64,000 nucleotides of DNA from Flavimobilis massiliensis (GTDB lineage: Bacteria > Actinomycetota > Actinomycetes > Actinomycetales > Cellulomonadaceae): positions 2,108,001 through 2,172,000 of the forward strand of contig NZ_LT964979.1 of NCBI RefSeq assembly GCF_900240335.1. Reading direction: 5' to 3'. Both the position numbers and the translations under genes were made by a program. Every line of letters starts with the position of its first letter. Position 1 is the stretch's first letter. Under the pieces are notes generated by a model that saw only the letters and a list, made by a program, of their open reading frames with translations, ran no database searches and was not told the DNA's origin. Positions 53,460 through 61,072 of the stretch are shown here, one piece after another.

Positions 53460-53508
53460 TATGGTTAGGCTCACATCACGTAATTGCGGTGAGGTGAGGC
53501 TTACCTGA
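53460..53508. promoter_or_regulatory. Two iron boxes (DtxR/IdeR type) before the siderophore importer
   Basis: TGAGGTGAGGCTTACCTGA (53490-53508) matches the DtxR/IdeR consensus TTAGGTTAGGCTAACCTAA at 15 of 19 positions. A second site at 53460-53478 (TATGGTTAGGCTCACATCA) matches at 14 of 19. The centres are 30 bp apart. An iron-bound DtxR/IdeR-type repressor should shut the importer when iron is plentiful. Confidence 0.8.
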
Positions 53509-53565
53509 GATGATGGTCCTCGTCGCAGCGCACGCACCCTGCATGCACCGATCGAGGAGAACCAC

Positions 53566-54552
53566 ATGATCCGCGTCCGACCCGCGCTCACCGCGCTCGT
53601 CGCCGCCACCGCGCTCGCCCTCACGGCCTGCGCCGCCGACACCGACGCCGACGCGCCCGCCGCCACCGGCGACGCGAAGACCGTCACCGTCGAGGACAAC
53701 ACCGGCTCGAAGACGGTCACGCTCCCGCTCACGTCCGTCGTCGCGACCGACAACCGGACGTTCGAGACCCTCGAGTCGTGGGGCGTCGAGCTCACCGCCG
53801 CGGCCCGCACGCTCATGCCGACGACGATCGGCTACAAGACGAACGACTCGATCGTCGACCTCGGCTCCCACGCCGAGCCCGACCTCGAGGCGATCGTCGC
53901 CGTCGAGCCGCAGCTCGTCGTCAATGGCCAGCGCTTCACACAGCACGAGGCCGCGATCGCCAAGCTCGCCCCGGGCGCGACGATCCTCAATCTCGATCCG
54001 CGCGACGGCCAGCCGCTCGACGCCGAGCTCAAGCGCCAGGTCACCGTCCTCGGCGAGGTCTTCGGCAAGCAGACCGAGGCGAAGAAGCTCGCCGACGACC
54101 TCGACGCGGCCGTCGCGCGCGTCAAGGCCGCCTACGACCCGTCGCAGAAGGTCATGGCCGTGACGACGTCGGGCGGCGAGATCGGCTACATCGCCCCCGA
54201 GGTCGGCCGCACGCTCGGCCCGCTCTTCGGCCTGCTCGGCCTCACTCCCGCGCTCGAGATCGAGGGTGCGTCCGACGACCACCAGGGCGACGACATTTCC
54301 GTCGAGGCCATCGCCCAGTCCAACCCTGACTGGATCCTCGTCATGGATCGCGACGCGGCCATCGCGGCGGACGACCCGGCGTACACGCCCGCCGCGAACG
54401 TCCTCGCATCCGCCGAGCCGCTCTCCAAGGTCTCGGCCGTCACGAAGAAGCAGCTCGTCTTCATGCCCACGGACACGTACACGAACGAGGGCATCCAGAC
54501 GTACACCGAGTTCCTCAACACCCTCGCCGACGCCCTCGAGGCAGCGGCCTGA
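53566..54552 (+). CDS. Iron-siderophore ABC transporter substrate-binding lipoprotein
   Basis: This 328-residue lipoprotein has a signal peptide with lipobox LALTAC (Cys at about 22). The mature part starts KTVTVEDNTGSKTVTLPLTSVVATDNRTFETLESWGVE, typical of the YclQ/CeuA group of siderophore-binding proteins for petrobactin or catechol types. The later parts have GSHAEPDLEAIVAVEPQLVV and VSVEAIAQ-like segments. It binds a ferric siderophore outside the membrane and passes it to the two permeases. The ATG at 53566 has a GAGGAG site. Two iron boxes lie 58-106 bases before it. The specific siderophore cannot be read from the sequence. Confidence 0.92.
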   Translation: MIRVRPALTALVAATALALTACAADTDADAPAATGDAKTVTVEDNTGSKTVTLPLTSVVATDNRTFETLESWGVELTAAARTLMPTTIGYKTNDSIVDLGSHAEPDLEAIVAVEPQLVVNGQRFTQHEAAIAKLAPGATILNLDPRDGQPLDAELKRQVTVLGEVFGKQTEAKKLADDLDAAVARVKAAYDPSQKVMAVTTSGGEIGYIAPEVGRTLGPLFGLLGLTPALEIEGASDDHQGDDISVEAIAQSNPDWILVMDRDAAIAADDPAYTPAANVLASAEPLSKVSAVTKKQLVFMPTDTYTNEGIQTYTEFLNTLADALEAAA

Positions 54553-54559
54553 TCCCGCG

Positions 54560-54591
54560 GTGACGCGCGGCCCCGCGGGGCCGCGCGTCAC
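54560..54591. terminator. Hairpin between binding-protein gene and first permease
   Basis: Perfect 15-bp arms (54560-54574, 54577-54591) with a 2-nt centre, 7 bases after the stop of the lipoprotein gene and just before the permease ribosome-binding site. It may weaken readthrough, so that the binding protein exceeds the permeases. Confidence 0.7.
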
Positions 54592-54602
54592 GAGGAGCAC
54601 CG

Positions 54603-55610
54603 ATGAGCACGACGACCGCCCGCCCCGCGGGCACGCCCGACGCCGACGCGACCCCCGCGCGCCGGCGTCGCGGTGTGCCGTGGCTCCTCCTCGCGAGCCT
54701 CGGCGTCGTCGGCCTGCTCGTCGCCTCGCTCTTCACGGGCCAGTACGACGTCGTCGGCGCCGACGACGGCGCGTGGATGTTCGCCGTGACGCGCGTCCCG
54801 CGCACCGTCGCGCTCGTCCTCGCGGGCGCCGCCATGGCCGTCTCCGGACTCGTCATGCAGATGCTCACGCAGAACCGCTTCGTCGAGCCAACGACGACCG
54901 GCACGACCGAGTGGGCCGGCCTCGGTCTCCTCGCCGTGACGATCCTTGCGCCGACTGCAAGCATCATGACGCGCATGGGCGTCGCGATCGTCGCGTCGTT
55001 CGTCGGCACGATGATCTTCTTCCTCGTCCTGCGCCGCATCACCCTCACGAGCTCGCTCGTCGTGCCCGTCGTCGGCATCATGCTCGGCGCCGTCGTCGGC
55101 GCGTTCTCGAGCTATCTCGCGCTCGCGACGAACTCCCTGCAGTACGTCTCCGTGTGGTTCGCAGGGTCGTTCACGTCGGTGTTCCGCGGGCAGTACGAAC
55201 CGCTGTGGGTCGTGCTCGTCGTCCTCGTCGGGATCGTCGTCGCGGCCGACCGCTTCACCGTCGCGGGCCTCGGTCGGGACGTCGCGACGAACGTCGGCCT
55301 CAACCACGACCGTGTCGTCATGCTCGGCGCGGGGCTCGTCGCCGTCGCGACGGGCGTCGTCGCGGTCGTCGTCGGGAACCTGCCGTTCGTCGGGCTCGTC
55401 GTCCCCAACGTCGTCGCGCTGCGGCGCGGCGACGACCTGCGCTCCAACCTGCCGTGGGTTGTCCTCCTCGGCGTCGGCCTCGTCGCCGCGTGCGACCTCG
55501 TCGGGCGCGTCATCATCGCGCCGTTCGAGGTGCCTGTCTCGCTCGTCCTCGGCGTCGTCGGGTCGCTCGTCTTCATCACGATGCTCGTGCGCGGGAGGCG
55601 CCGTGGCTGA
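54603..55610 (+). CDS. Iron-siderophore ABC transporter permease 1
   Basis: This 335-residue FecCD-type permease has about nine hydrophobic segments. Family marks are RVPRTVALVLAGAAMAVSGLVMQMLTQNRFVEPTTTGTTEWAGLG, where the last part is typical of the YclN/CeuB group, and NLPFVGLVVPNVVALRRGDDLR, the coupling helix that touches the ATPase. The N-terminal 30 residues are a basic, low-complexity tail. The ATG at 54603 has a GAGGAG site. The stop lies inside the next gene, so the two permease genes overlap by 8 bases. Confidence 0.92.
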   Translation: MSTTTARPAGTPDADATPARRRRGVPWLLLASLGVVGLLVASLFTGQYDVVGADDGAWMFAVTRVPRTVALVLAGAAMAVSGLVMQMLTQNRFVEPTTTGTTEWAGLGLLAVTILAPTASIMTRMGVAIVASFVGTMIFFLVLRRITLTSSLVVPVVGIMLGAVVGAFSSYLALATNSLQYVSVWFAGSFTSVFRGQYEPLWVVLVVLVGIVVAADRFTVAGLGRDVATNVGLNHDRVVMLGAGLVAVATGVVAVVVGNLPFVGLVVPNVVALRRGDDLRSNLPWVVLLGVGLVAACDLVGRVIIAPFEVPVSLVLGVVGSLVFITMLVRGRRRG

Positions 55611-56664
55611 CACCCTGCTCGCCCCCGTCGAGGCGCCCCCGGCGCCCGACCGCGCGACCGCCCCGCGCCGCTCCGGCCCGTTCACGAGCCGCCGTGCCGC
55701 CCGACGCTACGTCCTGCTTGTCGCGGGACTCGTCGTCGTCGCCCTCGGCCTCACCGCCGTCTACCTCCTCGTCGGCAACCCCGGCCGCCCCGGCAGCGCG
55801 GGCTACTGGCTCGTCGCGCAGCGACGGGCGACGAGCATCGTCGTCATCGCGGTCGTCGCGTTCTGCCAGGGCCTCGCGACCGTCGCGTTCCAGACAGTCA
55901 CTGGCAACCGCATCGTCACGCCCGCGATCCTCGGCTTCGAGGCCCTCTACGTCACCGTGCAGACCGCGGGCGTCTACCTGCTCGGCGTCGCGGGCATCAC
56001 CGCCCTCAGCGGTGTGCCGCAGCTGCTCCTGCAGATCGGCCTCATGGTGACGCTCGCCGTCGCGCTCTTCGGCTGGCTGCTCTCCGGGCGCTTCGGGAAC
56101 CTCCACGTCATGCTGCTCGTCGGCGTCGTCCTCGGCACGGGCCTGCGGTCCGTGTCGAGCTTCATGCAGCGGCTCCTCACGCCCTCGGAGTTCGACGTCC
56201 TCACCGCGCGCATGTTCGGCTCCGTCTCCAATGCCGACCCGTCGTACCTGCCCGTCGTCGTGCCGCTCGCGGCGCTCGCGGGCGGCGCCCTCCTATGGCG
56301 CTCGCGCCGCCTCGACGTCCTTGCGCTCGGCGCTCCCGTCGCGGCCGGCCTCGGCGTCGACCACAAGCGTGAGACGCGCGTCGTGCTCACGCTCGTCGCG
56401 GTGCTCGTCGCCGTCTCGACCGCGCTCGTCGGACCTATGACGTTCCTCGGCTTCCTCGCGGCGACGATCGCCTACCAGGTCGCGGGCACGTTCTCCCACC
56501 GGCACGTCCTGCCGGTCGCAGTCCTCACGGCGTTCGTCTGCCTCGCGGGCGCGTACGTCACGCTCAAGCACGTCTTCTACGCGCAGGGCATGGTGTCGAT
56601 CGTCGTCGAGCTCGTCGGCGGCACCGTGTTCCTCGTCGTCCTCTTGCGGAAGGGCCGCCTGTGA
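55603..56664 (+). CDS. Iron-siderophore ABC transporter permease 2
   Basis: This 353-residue FecCD-type permease pairs with the first one to make the channel. It has a long basic N-terminal tail, a first helix YVLLVAGLVVVALGLTAVYLLVG, the segment ATSIVVIAVVAFCQGLATVAFQTVTGNRIVTPAILGFEALYV and the coupling motif GPMTFLGFLAATIAYQVAGT. This fits the YclO/CeuC group. The GTG at 55603 overlaps the end of permease 1 and is preceded by GGGAGG. Its stop overlaps the ATPase GTG by 4 bases. Confidence 0.91.
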   Translation: MADTLLAPVEAPPAPDRATAPRRSGPFTSRRAARRYVLLVAGLVVVALGLTAVYLLVGNPGRPGSAGYWLVAQRRATSIVVIAVVAFCQGLATVAFQTVTGNRIVTPAILGFEALYVTVQTAGVYLLGVAGITALSGVPQLLLQIGLMVTLAVALFGWLLSGRFGNLHVMLLVGVVLGTGLRSVSSFMQRLLTPSEFDVLTARMFGSVSNADPSYLPVVVPLAALAGGALLWRSRRLDVLALGAPVAAGLGVDHKRETRVVLTLVAVLVAVSTALVGPMTFLGFLAATIAYQVAGTFSHRHVLPVAVLTAFVCLAGAYVTLKHVFYAQGMVSIVVELVGGTVFLVVLLRKGRL

Positions 56665-57416
56665 TCACCCTCGCCAACGTCCGCAAGGACTACGCGTCCG
56701 ACGTGTGCATCGGGCCGCTCGACGTCGAGCTGCCCGCGGGCGGCATCACGGCGCTCGTCGGCCCCAACGGCGCAGGCAAGTCGACGCTTCTCACGATGGT
56801 CGGGCGGCTCCTCGGGCTCGACGCCGGCACGGTGACGATCGGCGGGTACGACGTCACGCGCACGCCGTCGAAGCAGCTCGCGAAGGTCGTCTCGGTGCTG
56901 CGCCAGGAGAACCACTTCGTCACGCGGCTCACGGTGCGTCAGCTCGTCGGCCTCGGACGCTTCCCGCACTCGAAGGGCCGGCTCACCGCCGACGACGAGC
57001 GGCACGTCTCCGACGCGATCGACTTCCTCGGCCTCCACGACCTCGAGAGCCGTCACCTCGACGAGCTCTCGGGCGGGCAGCGGCAGCGCGCGTACGTCGC
57101 GATGGTCCTCGCGCAGGACACGCCGTACGTGCTGCTCGACGAGCCGCTCAACAACCTCGACATGCGTCACGCCGTCGGCATGATGCAGCACCTGCGGCGT
57201 GCGGCGGACACGCTCGGGCGGACGGTCGTCGTCGTCCTCCACGACGTGAACTTCGCGGCCCGCTACGCGGACCATGTCGTCGCGATGAAGGACGGGCTCG
57301 TCGTCGAGCAGGGCAGCCCCGCGGAGATCATGCGGGACGACGTGCTCTCACGGATCTTCGACACCCCGGTGTCGGTCGTCGACGGGCCGCACGGACCGGT
57401 GGCCTGCTACTTCTGA
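56661..57416 (+). CDS. Iron-siderophore ABC transporter ATP-binding protein
   Basis: This 251-residue ABC ATPase has Walker A VGPNGAGKSTLLTMVG, the ABC signature LSGGQRQRAYVAMVLAQDT, Walker B YVLLDEPLNNLDM and the H-loop VVVLHDVNFAARYAD. The pattern of LNNLDMRHA is typical for the YclP/CeuD group, which powers siderophore import. The start is a GTG that overlaps the permease stop by 4 bases. The import system of four genes is complete. A hairpin lies 34 bases after its stop. Confidence 0.93.
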   Translation: MITLANVRKDYASDVCIGPLDVELPAGGITALVGPNGAGKSTLLTMVGRLLGLDAGTVTIGGYDVTRTPSKQLAKVVSVLRQENHFVTRLTVRQLVGLGRFPHSKGRLTADDERHVSDAIDFLGLHDLESRHLDELSGGQRQRAYVAMVLAQDTPYVLLDEPLNNLDMRHAVGMMQHLRRAADTLGRTVVVVLHDVNFAARYADHVVAMKDGLVVEQGSPAEIMRDDVLSRIFDTPVSVVDGPHGPVACYF

Positions 57417-57450
57417 CGCGCACCCACCCGAAGGGTTCTGCCAGCACGCC

Positions 57451-57499
57451 GGAGGCCGGCCGGGGACGCCCTCCACAGCGTCGTTCCCGACCGGCCTCC
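57451..57499. terminator. Hairpin after the siderophore importer
   Basis: Arms GGAGGCCGGCCGGGGA (57451-57466) and TTCCCGACCGGCCTCC (57484-57499) pair with one G-T and one mismatch over a 17-nt loop. It is the likely end of the importer transcript. Confidence 0.6.
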
Positions 57500-57574
57500 G
57501 TCCCCGTGCAGCCTGCGACGTCGGTCGTGACCGGACACTTCCCTGTCCGGAACCGTTCAGCCACGGACCGCCAC

Positions 57575-57682
57575 GACCTCGAGACCGAGGCCCTCTACGG
57601 CGCGTGCGACGAGCAGGGCCCGCTCGCCTGGCAGGACTTCCCGTTCGTATGCGCCGCCTACCCGGAGGAGGAGCCGCTGCGC
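57575..57682 (+). pseudogene. Relic of a GH2 beta-mannosidase
   Basis: In one frame this 108-base stretch reads LETEALYGACDEQGPLAWQD followed by FPFVCAAYPEEEPLRR. The pattern Y-x-x-C-D-E-x-G-x-x-x-W-Q-D-F-x-F-x-C-A-x-Y-P is the mark of glycoside hydrolase family 2 beta-mannosidases, close to the catalytic region. Only about 36 codons remain. Sequence on both sides no longer matches and there is no usable start. A full gene would need over 2 kb. The next two genes form a mannose catabolism pair, which makes loss of a once-linked mannosidase gene plausible. Confidence 0.7.
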
Positions 57683-57749
57683 CGTCGCAGCCCTACGATC
57701 AGTTCTGGCGGGCGTCCACCCGCCTGGACGAACGAGAGGACGAGCGACG

Positions 57750-58985
57750 ATGCTCCCCTGGACCTCCCGCCCCACCCACCGCGCATGGCTCGACGAACAC
57801 GTGCGTGACCTCCTCGACTTCGGGCGTGCGCACGTCGTCGCCCCCGGCGGCGGCGCCGCGTACCTCGGCGACGATGGCCTGCCGTGGACCGACCGCGGCG
57901 TGCAGACGTGGATCACGTGCCGCACCGTCCACGTGTACGCGCTCGGCGCGATGCTCGGCGTGCCGGGCTCCGCTCCCGTCGCGGCGGGTGCGCTCGCGGG
58001 CCTCACGGGCCCGCTGCGCGACACCGAGCACGGCGGCTGGTTCCACGCGCTCGACGCGTCGGGCGTGCCCGACGTCGCGGTGGGCAAGTCCTGCTACGAC
58101 CACGCGTTCGTGCTGCTCGCGGCATCGACCGCGACGCTCGCGGGTCTGCCGGGCGCACGGGAGCTGCTCGACGAGGCGTGCAACGTCTACGTCGAGCACT
58201 TCTGGGACGACGGCGTCGGCCGTCCCGTCGACACGTGGGACGTGACCTTCACGGAGCTCGACACGTACCGCGGCATCAACGCGAGCATGCACTCCGTCGA
58301 GGCGCTGCTCGCGGTCGCGGACGCGACGGGCGACGCCGCGTGGCGCGACCGTGCGGCGAGCATCGCGAGCTTCGTCGTCGGTCTCGTGGGCGAGCACGAC
58401 GGCCGCCTGCCCGAGCACTTCGGGCCCGACTGGGTTGCCGACCTCGAGCTCAACGCCGACCGGCCGGGCGACCAGTTCAAGCCGTACGGAGCGACGATCG
58501 GCCACGGCTTCGAGTGGGCGCGGCTCCTCGTCCACGTCGAGGGTGCGCTCGGGCTCGCCGCCCCGGACGACCTCCTGCCCGCCGCCGTCACGCTCTTCGA
58601 CCGCGCGACCACCGACGGGTGGGACGCCGACGGCGCCGAGGGCTTCGTCTACACGACCGACTGGACGGGGCAGCCCGTCGTCCGCGACCGCATGCACTGG
58701 GTCGCCGCCGAGGCCGCCGCTGCGGCCGACACGCTCCACCGTCGCACGGGCGAGGACCGCTACGCCGAGCTCTACGCCCGCTGGTGGGATTACATCGTCA
58801 CGCACGTCATCGACCACGAGCACGGCTCGTGGCACCACGAGCTCTCGCCGACGCTCGAGCCCGCCGGCACCGTGTGGCCCGGCAAGCCCGACCTCTACCA
58901 CGCGGTCCAGGCGGCGCTCCTGCCGCGGCTCCCGCTCGGGCCGTCGATCGCTCGCGCCGTCGCGGACGGGCAGGTGGCGTCATGA
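57750..58985 (+). CDS. AGE-family sugar isomerase, probably D-mannose isomerase
   Basis: This 411-residue (alpha/alpha)6-barrel protein of the N-acylglucosamine 2-epimerase family is close to mannose isomerase ManI and YihS. Barrel helices show active-site-like residues: R58 and H61 in TWITCRTVHVYALG, a His in NASMHSVEALLAVAD, a His in GHGFEWARLLVHVE, a His pair in GSWHHELSP and KPDLYHAVQAAL. A D-mannose to D-fructose reaction fits, because the next gene is a fructokinase. A cellobiose or mannobiose epimerase role is less likely, but I cannot rule it out. The ATG at 57750 has a GAGAGGA site. It overlaps the kinase gene by 4 bases. Confidence 0.83.
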   Translation: MLPWTSRPTHRAWLDEHVRDLLDFGRAHVVAPGGGAAYLGDDGLPWTDRGVQTWITCRTVHVYALGAMLGVPGSAPVAAGALAGLTGPLRDTEHGGWFHALDASGVPDVAVGKSCYDHAFVLLAASTATLAGLPGARELLDEACNVYVEHFWDDGVGRPVDTWDVTFTELDTYRGINASMHSVEALLAVADATGDAAWRDRAASIASFVVGLVGEHDGRLPEHFGPDWVADLELNADRPGDQFKPYGATIGHGFEWARLLVHVEGALGLAAPDDLLPAAVTLFDRATTDGWDADGAEGFVYTTDWTGQPVVRDRMHWVAAEAAAAADTLHRRTGEDRYAELYARWWDYIVTHVIDHEHGSWHHELSPTLEPAGTVWPGKPDLYHAVQAALLPRLPLGPSIARAVADGQVAS

Positions 58986-59899
58986 CGCGCTTCCTCGTCG
59001 TGGGCGAGGCCCTTGTCGACGTCGTCCCCGGGCCCGACGGGCCGCGCGACCTGCCAGGCGGCTCGCTCGCGAACGTCGCCCTCACGCTCGGCCGGCTCGG
59101 CCGGGACGTCACGCTCGTCACCGCGCTCGCCGACGACGACCGCGGCCGGCTCGTCCACCGCTGGCTCGAGGAGTCCGGCGTCGACGTCGCCGCGCACGAG
59201 CCGTCGACCGGGCGCACGTCGTCGGCCGCCGTGACGCTCGATGCCGTAGGCGTCGCCTCCTACGAGTTTGACCTCGCGTGGGAGCTCGGGAACGTCGCTG
59301 TCGCGGACGCCGACGTTCTCCACGTCGGGTCGATCGCCCTGTTCCTCGAGCCCGGCGGGACGTCCGTCCGCGACGCGGTGCGACGCGCCCGAGGCCGCGC
59401 CGTCGTCGGCGTCGACCCGAACATCCGGCCCGCGCTCGTCTCCGACGCCGACGCCGTGCGGGAGCGCGTCGAGGAGATCGTCGCTCTCGCCGACGTCGTC
59501 AAGGTGTCCGACGAGGACCTCGCCTGGTTCGCACCCGGCGTCGACCCCCTCGACGTCGCACGCCGCTGGTCCGCGTGGGGCGCGGGGCTCGTCGTCGTCA
59601 CGCGCGGTGGGGAGGGGGCGAGCGTGCTCCGGCACGACGGCACCCTCCTCGAGGTGCCCGGGCGAGCCGTCGACGTCGTCGACACCGTCGGCGCGGGCGA
59701 CACCTTCATGGGGGCGCTGCTCGACGCGCTCGCGACGCGTGGCGTCGCCGGCGCGGGCGGTGCCGCGCTCCTGCGGGAGCTGTCCGACGACGACGTGCTC
59801 GCTGCGGCGCGCGCCGCAGCCGTCGCGGCCTCTGTCACCGTGTCCCGTGCGGGCGCCAACCCGCCGATGCGCGCCGAGCTCGACGCGCTGCTTCAGTAG
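58982..59899 (+). CDS. PfkB family carbohydrate kinase, probable fructokinase
   Basis: This 305-residue ribokinase-fold kinase has an N-terminal GEALVDVVPGPDGPRDLPGGSLANVALTLGRLG and the C-terminal PfkB signature with the anion hole and catalytic Asp, VDTVGAGDTFMGALLDAL. The middle VGVDPNIRPAL is typical of fructokinases. With the upstream isomerase it would turn mannose to fructose and then fructose 6-phosphate. It starts ATG in a 4-bp overlap with the isomerase stop. Its end overlaps the convergent NAD(P)-binding protein by 7 bases. The length and motifs are normal. Confidence 0.9.
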   Translation: MTRFLVVGEALVDVVPGPDGPRDLPGGSLANVALTLGRLGRDVTLVTALADDDRGRLVHRWLEESGVDVAAHEPSTGRTSSAAVTLDAVGVASYEFDLAWELGNVAVADADVLHVGSIALFLEPGGTSVRDAVRRARGRAVVGVDPNIRPALVSDADAVRERVEEIVALADVVKVSDEDLAWFAPGVDPLDVARRWSAWGAGLVVVTRGGEGASVLRHDGTLLEVPGRAVDVVDTVGAGDTFMGALLDALATRGVAGAGGAALLRELSDDDVLAAARAAAVAASVTVSRAGANPPMRAELDALLQ

Positions 59900-60537
59900 C
59901 CGACCGTGAAGCGCTCGCGGCGGTGCGTCGGTCGCTCGATCTCGTCGAGGAACGCGATCGCGTAGTCGGCGCCGGAGATCGTCGACGTGCCGTCCTCCGC
60001 GACGAGCAGCACGTCGTCGCCCGTGCGGAACGAGCCCGTGCGCTCGCCAGGTGCGAACGCGCCGAAGCCTGCCGCCGGGCTCACCATGAACCAGTCGAGG
60101 CGCGCGTCCGTCGCACGCAGGTCGGCGAGGATCGCCGCCATCGTCATGGCCTCGGCGTGGAACGCCGGCGGGAAGTCGGGGCCGTCGGCCACGAGCGGTC
60201 CGCCCTCGCTCGCGAGGAGCGAGCCTGCCCCGCCGACGAAGCCCACGCGCGCGCCTGCGTCCGCGGCCTCCGCGGCGACGGCGCGCGCGATGTCCCTGAG
60301 TCGACCCTCGAGCGGGCCGCGCAGAGCAAGAGCATGGACGACGACGTCGGCCCCGACCGCGACGTGCGCGACGACGTCGGGGTCGAGCAGGTCGCCCGTG
60401 CGGTACGTGACGCCCTCGACCTGCTCGGCGGGGAGCGTGCGGCTCAGCGACGTCACCTCGTGGCCGCGCGCGACGGCCTCGCGGACGATGTGGCCGCCGG
60501 CGTAACCGGTTCCGCCGAGCACGGTGATGCGGGTCAT
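59893..60537 (-). CDS. NAD(P)H-binding atypical SDR protein
   Basis: This 214-residue protein has a Rossmann motif ITVLGGTGYAGGHIVREAVARGHEVTSLSRT at its start and ends soon after GADYAIAFLDEIERPTHRRERFTVGY. It belongs to the NAD(P)H-binding or YwnB-like group of atypical short-chain dehydrogenases, often controlled by HxlR regulators. The true reaction is unknown. The ATG at 60537 follows GGGAGGACCC; a longer frame upstream is not supported. It is divergent from the HxlR gene, so HxlR probably controls it. Its last 7 bases overlap the end of the fructokinase gene on the other strand. Confidence 0.85.
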   Translation of the reverse strand: MTRITVLGGTGYAGGHIVREAVARGHEVTSLSRTLPAEQVEGVTYRTGDLLDPDVVAHVAVGADVVVHALALRGPLEGRLRDIARAVAAEAADAGARVGFVGGAGSLLASEGGPLVADGPDFPPAFHAEAMTMAAILADLRATDARLDWFMVSPAAGFGAFAPGERTGSFRTGDDVLLVAEDGTSTISGADYAIAFLDEIERPTHRRERFTVGY

Positions 60538-60589
60538 GGGTCCTCCCGGAGTCTGGATGCCGCGCCCATCGCGGCGTACACTCACCGTA

Positions 60590-60623
60590 AGAGAGGGACT
60601 CTCTGCTGGGAAGTACGCACTTC
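60590..60623. promoter_or_regulatory. Inverted repeats in the HxlR divergent promoter
   Basis: Two palindromes lie between the divergent genes: AGAGAG-GGA-CTCTCT (60590-60604) and GAAGT-ACGC-ACTTC (60610-60623). The second has the AAGT...ACTT form expected for HxlR-type operators. Either can bind the HxlR protein to control both directions. Confidence 0.55.
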
Positions 60624-60649
60624 AAGGTGCGTGGGAGGACGTGACGACC

Positions 60650-61072
60650 ATGTCGGTGTGGGACCCCTACGAGCACGGCTGCCCGTCACGCCTGCTCCTC
60701 GACCGCATCGGCGACCGCTGGACCGTGCTCCTCGTCGGCGCGCTCGCGGACGGATCGCGACGCTTCAGCGAGCTCGCACGTTCCGTCGACGGCATCTCCC
60801 AGAAGATGCTCACCCAGACCCTCCGCTCCCTCGAACGTGACGGGCTCGTCGACCGCACCGTCCACCCGACCGTCCCGCCGCGCGTCGACTACGAGCTCAC
60901 CGAGCTCGGCCGCTCGCTCACGGAGCCGCTCGCCGCGCTCTCCCGCTGGGCCGTCACCCACATGGACGCCGTCGTCGACGCGCGCGACCTCTACGACGCG
61001 GGGCTCCCGGCGGGCGTTGCGCCTGCTGTGCCCGTCGACGTCGGGCCTGCCGTCGAGCGGAGCGCGCCGTGA
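60650..61072 (+). CDS. HxlR family transcriptional regulator
   Basis: This 140-residue winged-helix regulator of the HxlR type (MarR-like fold) has a Cys in the N-terminal helix (DPYEHGCPSRLLLDRIGDRW), the usual place for the redox-sensing Cys. Then come FSELARSVDGISQKMLTQTLRSLERDGLVDR and a wing VPPRVDYELTELG. Several HxlR proteins sense quinones, aldehydes or thiol stress through such a Cys (known). The ATG at 60650 is best spaced from GGGAGGAC; GTG 60641 is another choice. The stop overlaps the macrodomain gene GTG by 4 bases, so both are one unit. Confidence 0.88.
   Translation: MSVWDPYEHGCPSRLLLDRIGDRWTVLLVGALADGSRRFSELARSVDGISQKMLTQTLRSLERDGLVDRTVHPTVPPRVDYELTELGRSLTEPLAALSRWAVTHMDAVVDARDLYDAGLPAGVAPAVPVDVGPAVERSAP

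Larger units (their letters stand above)
53086..53565. other. Intergenic region with repeats, assembly join and iron boxes
   Basis: 480 bases hold two 41-nt elements (53208-53248, 53280-53320), a G-rich stretch with an N at 53353, a possible truncated minus-strand gene start (53354-53440) and two iron-box-like sites (53460-53508) before the siderophore importer. Confidence 0.6.
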
